From positions 1-64,000 of IMG/VR virus record IMGVR_UViG_3300042361_000735: a DNA stretch of 64,000 nt; one strand, written 5' to 3'. Every line of letters starts with the position of its first letter. The first letter of the stretch is position 1. This document shows, in pieces, positions 54,786 to 63,011 of this stretch. A program made the position numbers and the translations under genes. Source of the stretch: a virus. The notes beneath the pieces are model-generated. The model was not told where the DNA came from. It was given only the letters and a program-made list of their open reading frames with translations, and made no database searches.

Positions 54786-56243
54786 TTATTTTGCGATAAC
54801 GTGTTTTACAAAGTGTTTAGGTTGTTCAAGTGGTTTTACATTGATGATCTCATAAGCATATCTTGGCTCCCATTTATCAAATGTTTCATCAATACCATCA
54901 ATGATATTTTTAGACATTAATTTAGCTGACATCATTGATTCGTCTGAAGTAACCCACTCATAAGCTGCTTTGCATTGTTCTTCATATTCTTCAGGACCAT
55001 ACATTTTAGTAGCATAAAGTTCTGCAATAGCAGTAGCAATATCAAATGGTTCTGCTCTATCATCAAAGATATATGGTGTTGGTACTGATCCAACAATTGA
55101 TAAGTTAGATGGGAATACTGGGTAGGCCCATTTACCATGTTTTCTATATTTACCTCTATGGTTTGATCCAAATTCAGAAGTAAATTTAATCCACTCACCA
55201 TTTTCGTCTTCAAATCTCATTTGGTCTTGCATACCACCTGTTACGGTAGCGATAATAGGTTTACCACACATCATTGCTTCAGTTAATGATAATCCCCATC
55301 CTTCATTAGATGAAATTAAAGCACATCCATCTACTGAGTTGTAAAGTAAATTCATTAAGTTTGTTGGGTACTTACTTTCATCAAATATGATTTTATACTG
55401 AGGTAAGTTACCAAACATCATATCCTTTACTGCTGGTAAGTCAGTTCCATTATCATCTATTCTTTGAGTATGCATTACTAAAGCACACTTCTTAGCCTTA
55501 TCTTCTGGTAGTTGGTCGATGAATATCTTCCATGCTAACATCAAATCAGGAACAGATTTACGACGGATGTTACGCGCATTATATAATAGAGTAAAATCGT
55601 ATGTTTCTTCTCCATATAAACGTTTTTTAAATTCTTGTAGTGTTAAGTATTCTGGGTGTTCTGTTTTGATTGGGAAGAAGAATTTTTCATTAATTCCGTG
55701 AGGAACATATTTAATTACTTTCTCTTTAGCTACATCACCTAATACTGTTAGATTAATGTTTTCTGTTTGTTTACTAATAGCTAATAAACCATCACATGAT
55801 TCATAATACGATTTATTATACATTGGATAAGGTAAATCATCCCAAATGTTTAAATAAATAATAGGCATTTGTTTCCTAATTTCATGCTCCATCTGAAATA
55901 ACCAAATCCAATAGCGTGGATCTGTAAACATCATAATAGCATCTGGCTTTTCAAGTTCTATCATTTGTCTAATAAGCTCTGGAGAGCCATAACCATCAAT
56001 TGGGTAAAGATAAACACTTGCATCGCTAATACCAGCTTGTTTATTGGTATCGTCATTTAAGTCAAATCTTTTACCTTTATCAGGATGTGTAATTGCACCT
56101 CCAATATTAACCCAATTATAATGATGGGCTGTACCAATAACGATTTCACGAGCCATAGTGGAAATACCACTTGTCATTCGAATGTCGTCACATAACAATA
56201 AGATTTTCTTACGTTTTTCTTGTGGAATATAACCTTCTTTCAT
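54786..56243 (-). CDS. GT-B (GT4-like) glycosyltransferase
   Basis: 485 aa. N-terminal KILLLCDDIRMTSGISTMAR; C-terminal SSNEGWGLSLTEAMMCGKPI (EGWGxxxxEAM...GKP) with GMQDQM. First gene of the cassette; one base from the next. Confidence 0.85.
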   Translation of the reverse strand: MKEGYIPQEKRKKILLLCDDIRMTSGISTMAREIVIGTAHHYNWVNIGGAITHPDKGKRFDLNDDTNKQAGISDASVYLYPIDGYGSPELIRQMIELEKPDAIMMFTDPRYWIWLFQMEHEIRKQMPIIYLNIWDDLPYPMYNKSYYESCDGLLAISKQTENINLTVLGDVAKEKVIKYVPHGINEKFFFPIKTEHPEYLTLQEFKKRLYGEETYDFTLLYNARNIRRKSVPDLMLAWKIFIDQLPEDKAKKCALVMHTQRIDDNGTDLPAVKDMMFGNLPQYKIIFDESKYPTNLMNLLYNSVDGCALISSNEGWGLSLTEAMMCGKPIIATVTGGMQDQMRFEDENGEWIKFTSEFGSNHRGKYRKHGKWAYPVFPSNLSIVGSVPTPYIFDDRAEPFDIATAIAELYATKMYGPEEYEEQCKAAYEWVTSDESMMSAKLMSKNIIDGIDETFDKWEPRYAYEIINVKPLEQPKHFVKHVIAK

Positions 56244-56251
56244 AAACTAAT

Positions 56252-56446
56252 TTAAATACTTCCTGTAAATTGTGTGTCTAGTTGATTGTGAATTGTTTTT
56301 CTGAAGTCATCATTTGTTAGGTATAAGTACATTGAGCGTTCTGTTAATTTTTGTACGCTAAATTTGTACTTTACACATGCAATCTTAAATTGCTCAAATA
56401 AATCTTCAGGAACTTTCACGCTTGTTAATTGCATTTTGTTTCCCAT
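56252..56446 (-). CDS. Ribbon-helix-helix-like small protein
   Basis: 64 aa. LTSVKVPEDLFEQFKIACVK then a second helix (SVQKLTERSMYLYL) resembles the RHH fold of small repressors. It heads the glycan cassette and could control it. The TATTTATA site is just upstream. Confidence 0.6.
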   Translation of the reverse strand: MGNKMQLTSVKVPEDLFEQFKIACVKYKFSVQKLTERSMYLYLTNDDFRKTIHNQLDTQFTGSI

Positions 56447-56461
56447 AATATTATATTTTGA

Positions 56462-56469
56462 TATAAATA
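56462..56469 (-). promoter_or_regulatory. Candidate late promoter
   Basis: Minus-strand CGTATATATTTATATC, 15 bases before the ATG at 56446. Confidence 0.42.
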
Positions 56470-56476
56470 TATACGC

Positions 56477-57421
56477 TTATATAGAGGACGCAACTTTATC
56501 GCAAAGTTCTGGTTTGTCTCTGTAAGGACACCATTTGCAGCTACTCTCACCTATATTTTTAAGGTACGACTTCATTTGAGGCTTACCACCTTCATCAAAG
56601 CAATCCTTTATAAATGATTGAAAGCTATCTACTGCTAATTTCCGTTTATTCTTTCCACTTGCTGGTTTGAAGCTTTGTGTTCTTGGGATTGGATATTCTG
56701 ATTGCTCCCAGATTCTGCGTTTAACAATAAAGAATTCAACATCAATTTTTTCAACGTCAAATCCAAATTGTTTTGAAAAGTATTCCTTGTATAGTAAGAT
56801 TTGAGCAATTTTACTATCGTCTTTCTTTTCTTTATCGCTCCAGCCTCGTGTTGATGTTTTGATATCATATATGTAAACTTTATCTAGATCTTCATCATAC
56901 AAAACAAAGTCAATGAAACCTTTTAAATAAACGTTATTTGCTACTTTTAGTAATAGAGGTATCTCTATACCTAATAAGCGCATTTTACGTATGGTAAATA
57001 GTTTATTACGGTTTTTCTTTATGAAATTTAATATTGCTACGCTATCATCAAAGAATTCACTCATTTCACCAGCATTGCTGAAGTGTGCTCCTGCTTTTTT
57101 ATATTCTTTAGCGTATATTTCTCTAAACTTGTCTTGAAATAATGTGATCAGATCCATTCTATCAGCAGCAGCTCCACTTTGTTCATACATTACTGTAATA
57201 TAGTCTTGTAATGTTTCATGAAATGCTGTTCCAAACACAGTATGAATACTAGCTTGGTATGGCTGCTTGTTCTCTACATAAGTGAGATACCATTGGTAAG
57301 GACATTTGTCCCACATTGAATATTGAGAATAGGATACAGTTTTATGAAACGCAGGGTTAATCTCTGGTGCTTGATAATTCTTTATCTTGAGCTCTATCTC
57401 AGTAGATTTTGCCTTGGCCAC
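56477..57421 (-). CDS. PD-(D/E)xK nuclease of the Cas4/RecB type
   Basis: 314 aa. TAFHETLQDY, KGFIDFVLYD (Asp171) and YIYDIKTS (Asp186-x-Lys188) give the nuclease core, and Cys40, Cys295, Cys298, Cys307 (CKWCPYR...C) the four-Cys site expected to hold an iron-sulfur cluster, as in Cas4 and AddB. Placed with the replication genes, so a 5'-3' exonuclease role in recombination or host-DNA breakdown is likely. Confidence 0.82.
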   Translation of the reverse strand: MAKAKSTEIELKIKNYQAPEINPAFHKTVSYSQYSMWDKCPYQWYLTYVENKQPYQASIHTVFGTAFHETLQDYITVMYEQSGAAADRMDLITLFQDKFREIYAKEYKKAGAHFSNAGEMSEFFDDSVAILNFIKKNRNKLFTIRKMRLLGIEIPLLLKVANNVYLKGFIDFVLYDEDLDKVYIYDIKTSTRGWSDKEKKDDSKIAQILLYKEYFSKQFGFDVEKIDVEFFIVKRRIWEQSEYPIPRTQSFKPASGKNKRKLAVDSFQSFIKDCFDEGGKPQMKSYLKNIGESSCKWCPYRDKPELCDKVASSI

Positions 57422-57611
57422 TTACTTCTTGTTTAATTTTTTCTAAATATAGGATAGCATCCATGTGTTCTTGTTTAGCATGCTCAATCCATTCTAATAA
57501 TGTTAAATCAGTACGATCAAGGTCAACACCGTACTTTGCCTTTCCCATTTTAGCTCGGGATGTGAATTGCTCTATAATTGCAGTAACTACTGAATCTAAT
57601 TTATTATCCAT
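57399..57611 (-). CDS. MazG-like NTP pyrophosphohydrolase-type small protein
   Basis: 70 aa. F.SRAKMGKAKYGVDLDRTDL and HAKQEHMDAILYLEKI fit the short all-alpha dNTP-pyrophosphatase (MazG/dUTPase-2 like) pattern with acidic metal-binding residues. Overlaps both neighbours. Confidence 0.62.
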   Translation of the reverse strand: MDNKLDSVVTAIIEQFTSRAKMGKAKYGVDLDRTDLTLLEWIEHAKQEHMDAILYLEKIKQEVSGQGKIY

Positions 57612-57975
57612 TGATTTGTGCTGTTATATTTTCTACTTCTGATTTAGGTAACATGCTAATATATTCCTTAGCTTCCTTCTTACTAACTTCAAAATAAATA
57701 GCTACTGCTTCTACTTGTTCGACTTTATATTCTTTCTTGTTTTTAGCCTTAATATATTTTAGATACTTGTATTGTTGAGGTATAAGGTCCTTATACAGGT
57801 TGTATAGGTACTCACCTTTCATCTGCCAAGTATTCTTTTGCACAATATTAACTACCTCACAGTAATCAGGGTCCATACTGAGATAACGATTAATCATCCA
57901 GTTATTCCAACCTTCGTCACCTAAGTATGGTCCCTTATTGGTTGTGATATTCTTAATATGGTCGAATATATTCAT
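57604..57975 (-). CDS. Clamp loader small subunit, T4 gp62-like
   Basis: 123 aa. NNWMINRYLSMDPDYCEVVN, a KYLKYIKAKN basic stretch and a YFEVSKKEAKEYISML end match the layout of short gp62-type subunits in T4-like marine phages (INRxLS..., Y...YIP.KR.KW). gp62 joins gp44 to load the clamp; gp44-like lies 470 bases upstream. Confidence 0.68.
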   Translation of the reverse strand: MNIFDHIKNITTNKGPYLGDEGWNNWMINRYLSMDPDYCEVVNIVQKNTWQMKGEYLYNLYKDLIPQQYKYLKYIKAKNKKEYKVEQVEAVAIYFEVSKKEAKEYISMLPKSEVENITAQING

Positions 57976-58223
57976 TAATAGTATCTTGAATCGTTTTTGT
58001 CTTTGGAATTATCAACCTGCATTTTAAGATAACCTACTTCATTTGTTAAATCAAGTATGTTTTTATTAGCTGTTGTTAATGCTCGTTCTGATAGATCTCT
58101 TTCAGCTTTCATAACGCGAACTGATTTTTCAAGTTGTTCGTTTCTTTCTATTAGCCTATCTATAACAACATTTAAACGTTCTATTTCACGTTTACGTTTA
58201 TTAAATAGATTCAGTATCTTCAT
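57975..58223 (-). CDS. Small coiled-coil protein, unknown
   Basis: 82 aa, heptad-rich (EIERLNVVIDRLIERNEQLE, LTNEVGYLKMQVDNSKDKND). Overlaps the clamp-loader gene by one base and the zinc-ribbon gene by 23. Confidence 0.7.
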   Translation of the reverse strand: MKILNLFNKRKREIERLNVVIDRLIERNEQLEKSVRVMKAERDLSERALTTANKNILDLTNEVGYLKMQVDNSKDKNDSRYY

Positions 58224-58446
58224 TTTTCCTTAGTTGTGGTGGTAATAAATCTTCATTTACGTGTCCACATTTAACACAGGCAAATGCTGGGATAGGAATA
58301 AGAGCGTCTTGTGCTGTTCCTGTTACGAAGCGAGATGCTTTACGAAGTAATACTACTTCATGGAATGTCTCACTACCACATTCATCACATACTACTGGTG
58401 TTGTTTTGTCTAAAGTGATGTTTAGATTCATTTGTTGTTGATCCAT
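58201..58446 (-). CDS. Small zinc-ribbon protein
   Basis: 81 aa. CDECGSETF and CVKCGHVN (two CxxC 33 residues apart) make a zinc ribbon. In replication operons such proteins often contact DNA or RNA polymerase; no family recognised. Start overlaps the gp44-like stop. Confidence 0.7.
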   Translation of the reverse strand: MDQQQMNLNITLDKTTPVVCDECGSETFHEVVLLRKASRFVTGTAQDALIPIPAFACVKCGHVNEDLLPPQLRKNEDTESI

Positions 58447-59369
58447 TATAATACTTGTTTTTTATTTGTGTCTAATATTTTAGCTATTGCAGCTGCAAAG
58501 TTAATTTCCTTATCTGGCACTACACCTGCTCTCCAGATAAAATCATCTAATATAACTGATAATTCAGCATCGTGTCCGTAACTGAAGTCAGCTAGGTGGT
58601 CAAACATATAGCGATAAGCGGTTTGAAAATCATCTACTTGCGCGTCAGCTACTAGTTGTCTAACTTGATACCAAGCGTTTTTCTCGCGTTTATTTAGTAT
58701 TTGAACTAATTGTTTACACCAGTTATCATCCAATGTAGTGATAGTTAATTTACTATCTTTAACATTTGATTGTAATACTTTAATAATAGAGCGAACGTCA
58801 GGATATAGTTCATTAATTACCTTAGCTACATCTTGGATATCATATGTTACACCTTCAACATCTAAAATGTTAGTGCAAATGTGTTTTGCAACAGCAGATT
58901 TAGTTGGTGGTTTTAAAATATGAATTTCGCAACGAGACTGAAGAGGCTCAATTAGACGCTCAATGTAATTACAAGTAAGTACAAATCGAGTTACCATTGA
59001 ATACTCTTCAATCAAATTACGAAGTGCGGCTTGGGCGGGTTGAGTTAAGAAATCAGCCTCGTCCAATATGACTACCTTGAGTGGTTGGAAGGATGACGTA
59101 GAGGCAAATGTTTTTACTTTGTCTCTAATGATGTCAATTCCATTTTCGTCACTGGCGTTAATGTAAAGATAATCACATTTGATGTTCTTAACAATTAACT
59201 TCGCGAGGGTAGTCTTACCTGTCCCTGCGCTACCAGCGAAGATGAAATGGGGTATATCGTTATTAGCAATACAATCGGCGATGCGGGCTTTAACCGCATC
59301 ATTGCCGATGTATTGTTCTAATGTTTCTGATCTATATTTCTCAATCCAGAGAGTATGTTGTTTGTTCAT
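58446..59369 (-). CDS. Clamp loader ATPase, T4 gp44-like (AAA+)
   Basis: 307 aa. Walker A GSAGTGKT (46-53), Walker B VVILDEAD (99-106), sensor 1 LTCNYIERLI, and arginine-finger SRC (145-147) are all present. Opens the gp45 clamp. T4 gp44 is 319 aa. Confidence 0.93.
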   Translation of the reverse strand: MNKQHTLWIEKYRSETLEQYIGNDAVKARIADCIANNDIPHFIFAGSAGTGKTTLAKLIVKNIKCDYLYINASDENGIDIIRDKVKTFASTSSFQPLKVVILDEADFLTQPAQAALRNLIEEYSMVTRFVLTCNYIERLIEPLQSRCEIHILKPPTKSAVAKHICTNILDVEGVTYDIQDVAKVINELYPDVRSIIKVLQSNVKDSKLTITTLDDNWCKQLVQILNKREKNAWYQVRQLVADAQVDDFQTAYRYMFDHLADFSYGHDAELSVILDDFIWRAGVVPDKEINFAAAIAKILDTNKKQVL

Positions 59370-59387
59370 AACTTATTTTTAATCAAA

Positions 59388-61013
59388 TTACATTCCTAAT
59401 CCTGCCATATCAAAATCACCACCTGATTTTTTCTTATCTTCAGGTTTATCATTGATAACACATTCAGTCATTAGTAAGGTAACGGCAGCAGCAGCGGCAT
59501 TTTCAAGTGCGCAACGTACTACTTTAGTTGGGTCGATAATACCTGCTTCAAATGCGTCTACTAATCTTTCTTCACCAATATTAGGTACAACCTTGTTATT
59601 TACAGCTTTATCTAAATGAGATGCCCATTGATGATAATCTTCACCAGCATTACTTAAGATTTGTTGTAATGGTTTAGCACATGCTTTAAATACTATTTGA
59701 CCACCTTTACCGAAATCATTATTGTCTCTATTGCTGATTGAGTTTCTAGCGTTTAGTAATGCTACACCAGCACCAGGTAAGATACCTTCTTCTAATGCGG
59801 CTTTAGTTGCTTGTAAAGCATCATCAATACGATCTTTCTTTTCTTTCATCTCGATTTCAGTACCACCACCTACATTGATAATAGCTACACCACCAATCAT
59901 TTTAGCTAAACGATCTTGTAAACGTTCAATTTCGTATGGTGAATTAGATCCTTCGATTTGAGCTTTTAATTCTGAAATGCGTTCATTAATTTTGGCTGTA
60001 TCACCTTTACCATCAACAATTGTAGTTGTTTCTTTACCTACAGTAACAGTCCTAGCGTTACCGAACCATTCCATATTGAAACGATCTAATTTCATACCTT
60101 TAGTAGGTGAAATTAAAGTACCACCTGTTACAGCAGCGATATCTTCTAAGATTAATGTTCTACGTTCACCGAAGTCAGGTGCTTTAACAGCTACTACCTT
60201 TAAGATACCTCTCATTTTATTTACAATAAGAGTAGATAACGCTTCACCATCAATATCTTCAGCTACAACTAATAATGATTTGTTTTCTGATGATACACGC
60301 TCTAGAATGGGTAATAAATCCTTTACAGCGCTAATTTTACCATCAAATAACAATACTAAAGCATCAGTTAATACTGCTTGCATTGAGTTGTTATCTGTTA
60401 CCATGTAAGGTGACTTATAACCTCTATCAAACTGTAAGCCTTCTACTACTTCAAGTGATGTTTCACCTGAACGAGATTCTTCTACAGTTACTACTCCGTC
60501 TCTACCTACTTTATCAATAGCAGTAGCTACTAATTCACCAATCTCAGTATCACCATTTGCTGATAATGTAGCAATTTGCTTGATTTGTTCTTCATTAGTA
60601 ATGTCTACTGACATTGTTTTTAATTCAGCAACTACTTCTTTAACAGCAGCTTCAATACCACGTTTTACTTGAGTAGCATTTGTTGAAGCATACGATGTTG
60701 CTTCTAATGCTTGAGTTGCAATTGAATGAGCTAATACTGTTGATGTTGTAGTACCATCACCTGCTGCATCTACTGTTTTTGATGCTGCTTGCTTAATTAC
60801 TGTTGCAGCCATATTCTCAATTGGATCTTCCAATGTGATTGTTTTAGCTACAGTAACACCGTCTTTAGTAGATACTACTTGACCATGTTCTTTTTCAATT
60901 AACACGTTACGTCCAAAAGGACCCATTGTAACGGATACTGCTTTGTTTACTTTATCGATACCTTTTTGAAGCTTTTCTTTTGCTTCACGATCGAAACTTA
61001 TTATTTTACTCAT
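59388..61013 (-). CDS. groL: GroEL chaperonin
   Basis: 541 aa, full length. [40 protein letters not shown] (nucleotide site), [12 protein letters not shown] and [19 protein letters not shown] are all present. The C-terminal tail ends DFDMAGLGM and lacks the usual GGM repeats. It probably folds capsid or other phage proteins, with the GroES below. Confidence 0.95.
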   Translation of the reverse strand: MSKIISFDREAKEKLQKGIDKVNKAVSVTMGPFGRNVLIEKEHGQVVSTKDGVTVAKTITLEDPIENMAATVIKQAASKTVDAAGDGTTTSTVLAHSIATQALEATSYASTNATQVKRGIEAAVKEVVAELKTMSVDITNEEQIKQIATLSANGDTEIGELVATAIDKVGRDGVVTVEESRSGETSLEVVEGLQFDRGYKSPYMVTDNNSMQAVLTDALVLLFDGKISAVKDLLPILERVSSENKSLLVVAEDIDGEALSTLIVNKMRGILKVVAVKAPDFGERRTLILEDIAAVTGGTLISPTKGMKLDRFNMEWFGNARTVTVGKETTTIVDGKGDTAKINERISELKAQIEGSNSPYEIERLQDRLAKMIGGVAIINVGGGTEIEMKEKKDRIDDALQATKAALEEGILPGAGVALLNARNSISNRDNNDFGKGGQIVFKACAKPLQQILSNAGEDYHQWASHLDKAVNNKVVPNIGEERLVDAFEAGIIDPTKVVRCALENAAAAAVTLLMTECVINDKPEDKKKSGGDFDMAGLGM

Positions 61014-61016
61014 AGT

Positions 61017-61310
61017 TTATTTTTCTAAAATTGCTAATAAATCTTGTTCCTTCATAACAACGAATTCTTCACCTTCAATAGTCATTTTGGTACCTCCAAA
61101 TGCAGGAAATACTACTAGTTCACCCACTTGAATTTTGGTTTCCAAAAATGCTTCTCCAGTAACAGAATAGACACCAGGTCCTACTGCTACTACTTCACCC
61201 ATAAGTGGTTTTTCTTTTCCTAAATCAGGTACTACAATGTTACCGTACATTGTTTCAGTTTCGTCTTGTTGTTTAATCACAACGTGATTGTGTAATGGTT
61301 TTATTTTCAT
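61017..61310 (-). CDS. groS: GroES co-chaperonin
   Basis: 97 aa. KPLHNHVVIKQ, a mobile loop (ETETMYGNIVVPDLGKEKPL, shorter and less typical) and GEVVAVGPG match GroES. Three bases from the GroEL gene; own TTTG-N19-TATCTTTA promoter. Confidence 0.93.
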   Translation of the reverse strand: MKIKPLHNHVVIKQQDETETMYGNIVVPDLGKEKPLMGEVVAVGPGVYSVTGEAFLETKIQVGELVVFPAFGGTKMTIEGEEFVVMKEQDLLAILEK

Positions 61311-61326
61311 ATTATAAATTGTTTTA

Positions 61327-61357
61327 TAAAGATACGACAGATCTTCTTAGTTTCAAA
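61327..61357 (-). promoter_or_regulatory. Promoter of groES-groEL, TTTG-N19-TATCTTTA
   Basis: Near-perfect host-type layout: TTTG (61354-61357), exactly 19 bp, TATCTTTA (61327-61334), 17 bases before the ATG at 61310. An AAGAT...ATCTT inverted repeat overlaps the -7 box. Confidence 0.72.
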
Positions 61358-61359
61358 AC

Positions 61360-61815
61360 TTATTTTTTCTTGCTTGTTTTTAATTCAAGCGGAGTATTGA
61401 TTGTTATTTTCTTAGGTGCTTTTTCTTCCGAAATTGGGATATCAATGATTAACAATCCCTTATCCATTGTAGCTGTTAGTTGACTTAAGTCAAACTTGCT
61501 TGCTACTTTCCAAGCTAAATCAAATGAGCGTCTAGCAATACCCCTTTGAATATAAGGGCGAGTGTCATCTGTTTTCTTTCTGTCGTGTGTAATTCTAAGT
61601 GTATCTCCTTCTACTAGGATATCTAAGTCTTCTTGATCGAGACCTACTACTGCTAATTCGAAACGTAAATCGTTTCCTACTTCATAAATGTCAACTGGGT
61701 AGTTGATTTTGTTTTCTAGTGTGTTAAATTGTGCGTTTGAATCGAAGAAGTTCTTCCAAACGATGTCAAATGGGTCTAATGCCCAATGTTCAAATCCACG
61801 AGGTATTTGTGTCAT
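61360..61815 (-). CDS. Small heat-shock protein (Hsp20 / alpha-crystallin)
   Basis: 151 aa. YPVDIYEVGNDLRFELAVVG opens the alpha-crystallin domain; GIARRSFDLAWKVAS and ATMDKGLLIIDIPI are its later strands. N-terminal arm has FEHWALDPFDIVWKNF. Present in many T4-like phages; likely holds unfolded proteins for GroESL. Confidence 0.92.
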   Translation of the reverse strand: MTQIPRGFEHWALDPFDIVWKNFFDSNAQFNTLENKINYPVDIYEVGNDLRFELAVVGLDQEDLDILVEGDTLRITHDRKKTDDTRPYIQRGIARRSFDLAWKVASKFDLSQLTATMDKGLLIIDIPISEEKAPKKITINTPLELKTSKKK

Positions 61816-61904
61816 TTTTTTACATTTGTGCTCCCCTAAGGTGAGCGGTTTAATAATAATACATAACTGAGACCTGTCGTATCTCGTTAATAAATATATA
61901 CGGA
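61816..61904 (-). promoter_or_regulatory. Hsp20 leader with hairpins and a TATATTTA box
   Basis: CGTATATATTTATT (61891-61904 side), then GAGATACGACAGGTCTC and GCTCACCTTAGGGGAGC hairpins in an 70-80-base leader. The ATACGACAG string repeats, inverted, in the groES promoter. Confidence 0.45.
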
Positions 61905-62636
61905 TTAGTTCTTCGGTGGGAGATAATATAAGGCTTTGATAGATTTTTCGTCGGTAAATTCTAGTTTCAAAATACCATTCTCATCAAAATAACCTACACC
62001 TTCTGCTCCCTTATTATTAGCAAATATCTCTAATAGATAATCTGCATTATATAGAAATTCGGGTGATGGGATTTCAAATGTAGATGTACTAGTTTGAAAT
62101 GCTACTTTATTATCGTGTGATGTTTTACCACCAATTGTAAAGTAAATACCTTTATCACCACTACTATTAATTAATGCTTGTACTTTTACTTCATCACTAC
62201 CTAATGCTTTTTTAGCCTTACCATAGCGCTCTATAAAGTCACTATCAATTTCAAATGAGTAATCAAATGAAATTTGTGTTTCATCTAATACCATTGTTTC
62301 GGTAGGCATCATCCTTAAATCAGCTAAATTGTAAACTAAATCATATTCATTATCAGCAATTGATAATTTAGTTGATGTGCCGTTTTTAGTTTCAACGTTT
62401 AATTGAATGAATTGATTAGTGATGTTTACTAATTTAAGTAATTTATTTGTGTCATAGATACCTAAAGTACAATCATCAATATCAAAGTCAGGTGCTTCAA
62501 TTGAACCTGCTAGATCCTTTGTTTGTGATGTGAATAGTACTTGTACTTTCTTATCTTTAATTGTCCATTTTACCTTATCGTGAATACCACCTAAGTAATA
62601 TTTTTCGATGACTGATGTTAGTAACTGTTTTTCCAT
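61905..62636 (-). CDS. Sliding clamp, T4 gp45-like
   Basis: 243 aa (T4 gp45: 228). DNTLG/CTLGIYDTNKLLKLVN, DLRMMPTETMVLDET and the paired-domain layout (second domain from about 130) match. Processivity factor for the polymerase; in T4 also the co-activator of gp55 late transcription. Confidence 0.88.
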   Translation of the reverse strand: MEKQLLTSVIEKYYLGGIHDKVKWTIKDKKVQVLFTSQTKDLAGSIEAPDFDIDDCTLGIYDTNKLLKLVNITNQFIQLNVETKNGTSTKLSIADNEYDLVYNLADLRMMPTETMVLDETQISFDYSFEIDSDFIERYGKAKKALGSDEVKVQALINSSGDKGIYFTIGGKTSHDNKVAFQTSTSTFEIPSPEFLYNADYLLEIFANNKGAEGVGYFDENGILKLEFTDEKSIKALYYLPPKN

Positions 62637-62637
62637 A

Positions 62638-62976
62638 TTATTTCCAAAATATTTGAATTAAAATTATGACAACTCCTAGGCTCAAACAAGTAAGTGTTTT
62701 AGGAGTTAAAGGTTCATTAAACATATAATGAGACATAACTGTAAATACTACTACCCCAATACCAAATCCGATCAAACGTGATGGCCATATTTGACCATCA
62801 TAAGCAGCTACAAAATTACGTACTGAGTACATAAATAGTAGTGATATTGGTACACCCATAAATGCTACTATTAGTGGGTTATTTTTAAACCATTCATATT
62901 TGATTTGTCCTTGTAGTTGGAGAAATGTAACGATTTGGGCTAATAAACCAAATATAAAACCTTTTAATAAATTCAT
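62638..62976 (-). CDS. Four-helix membrane protein, unknown
   Basis: 112 aa with about four hydrophobic helices (3-17, 34-56, 65-83, 93-110), the size and spacing of small multidrug-type transporters. Short protein of this kind sits in the replication region of several T4-like phages; role unknown. Confidence 0.72.
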   Translation of the reverse strand: MNLLKGFIFGLLAQIVTFLQLQGQIKYEWFKNNPLIVAFMGVPISLLFMYSVRNFVAAYDGQIWPSRLIGFGIGVVVFTVMSHYMFNEPLTPKTLTCLSLGVVIILIQIFWK

Positions 62977-62980
62977 AACG

Positions 62981-63011
62981 CGAATGTATGATTAATATTT
63001 GGCCTAGACAA
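62981..63011 (-). promoter_or_regulatory. Promoter-like site before the membrane protein
   Basis: TACATTCG box with GGCCAAA in the spacer and TTGT at the -33 position; weaker match, and the polymerase gene ends inside it. Confidence 0.45.
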
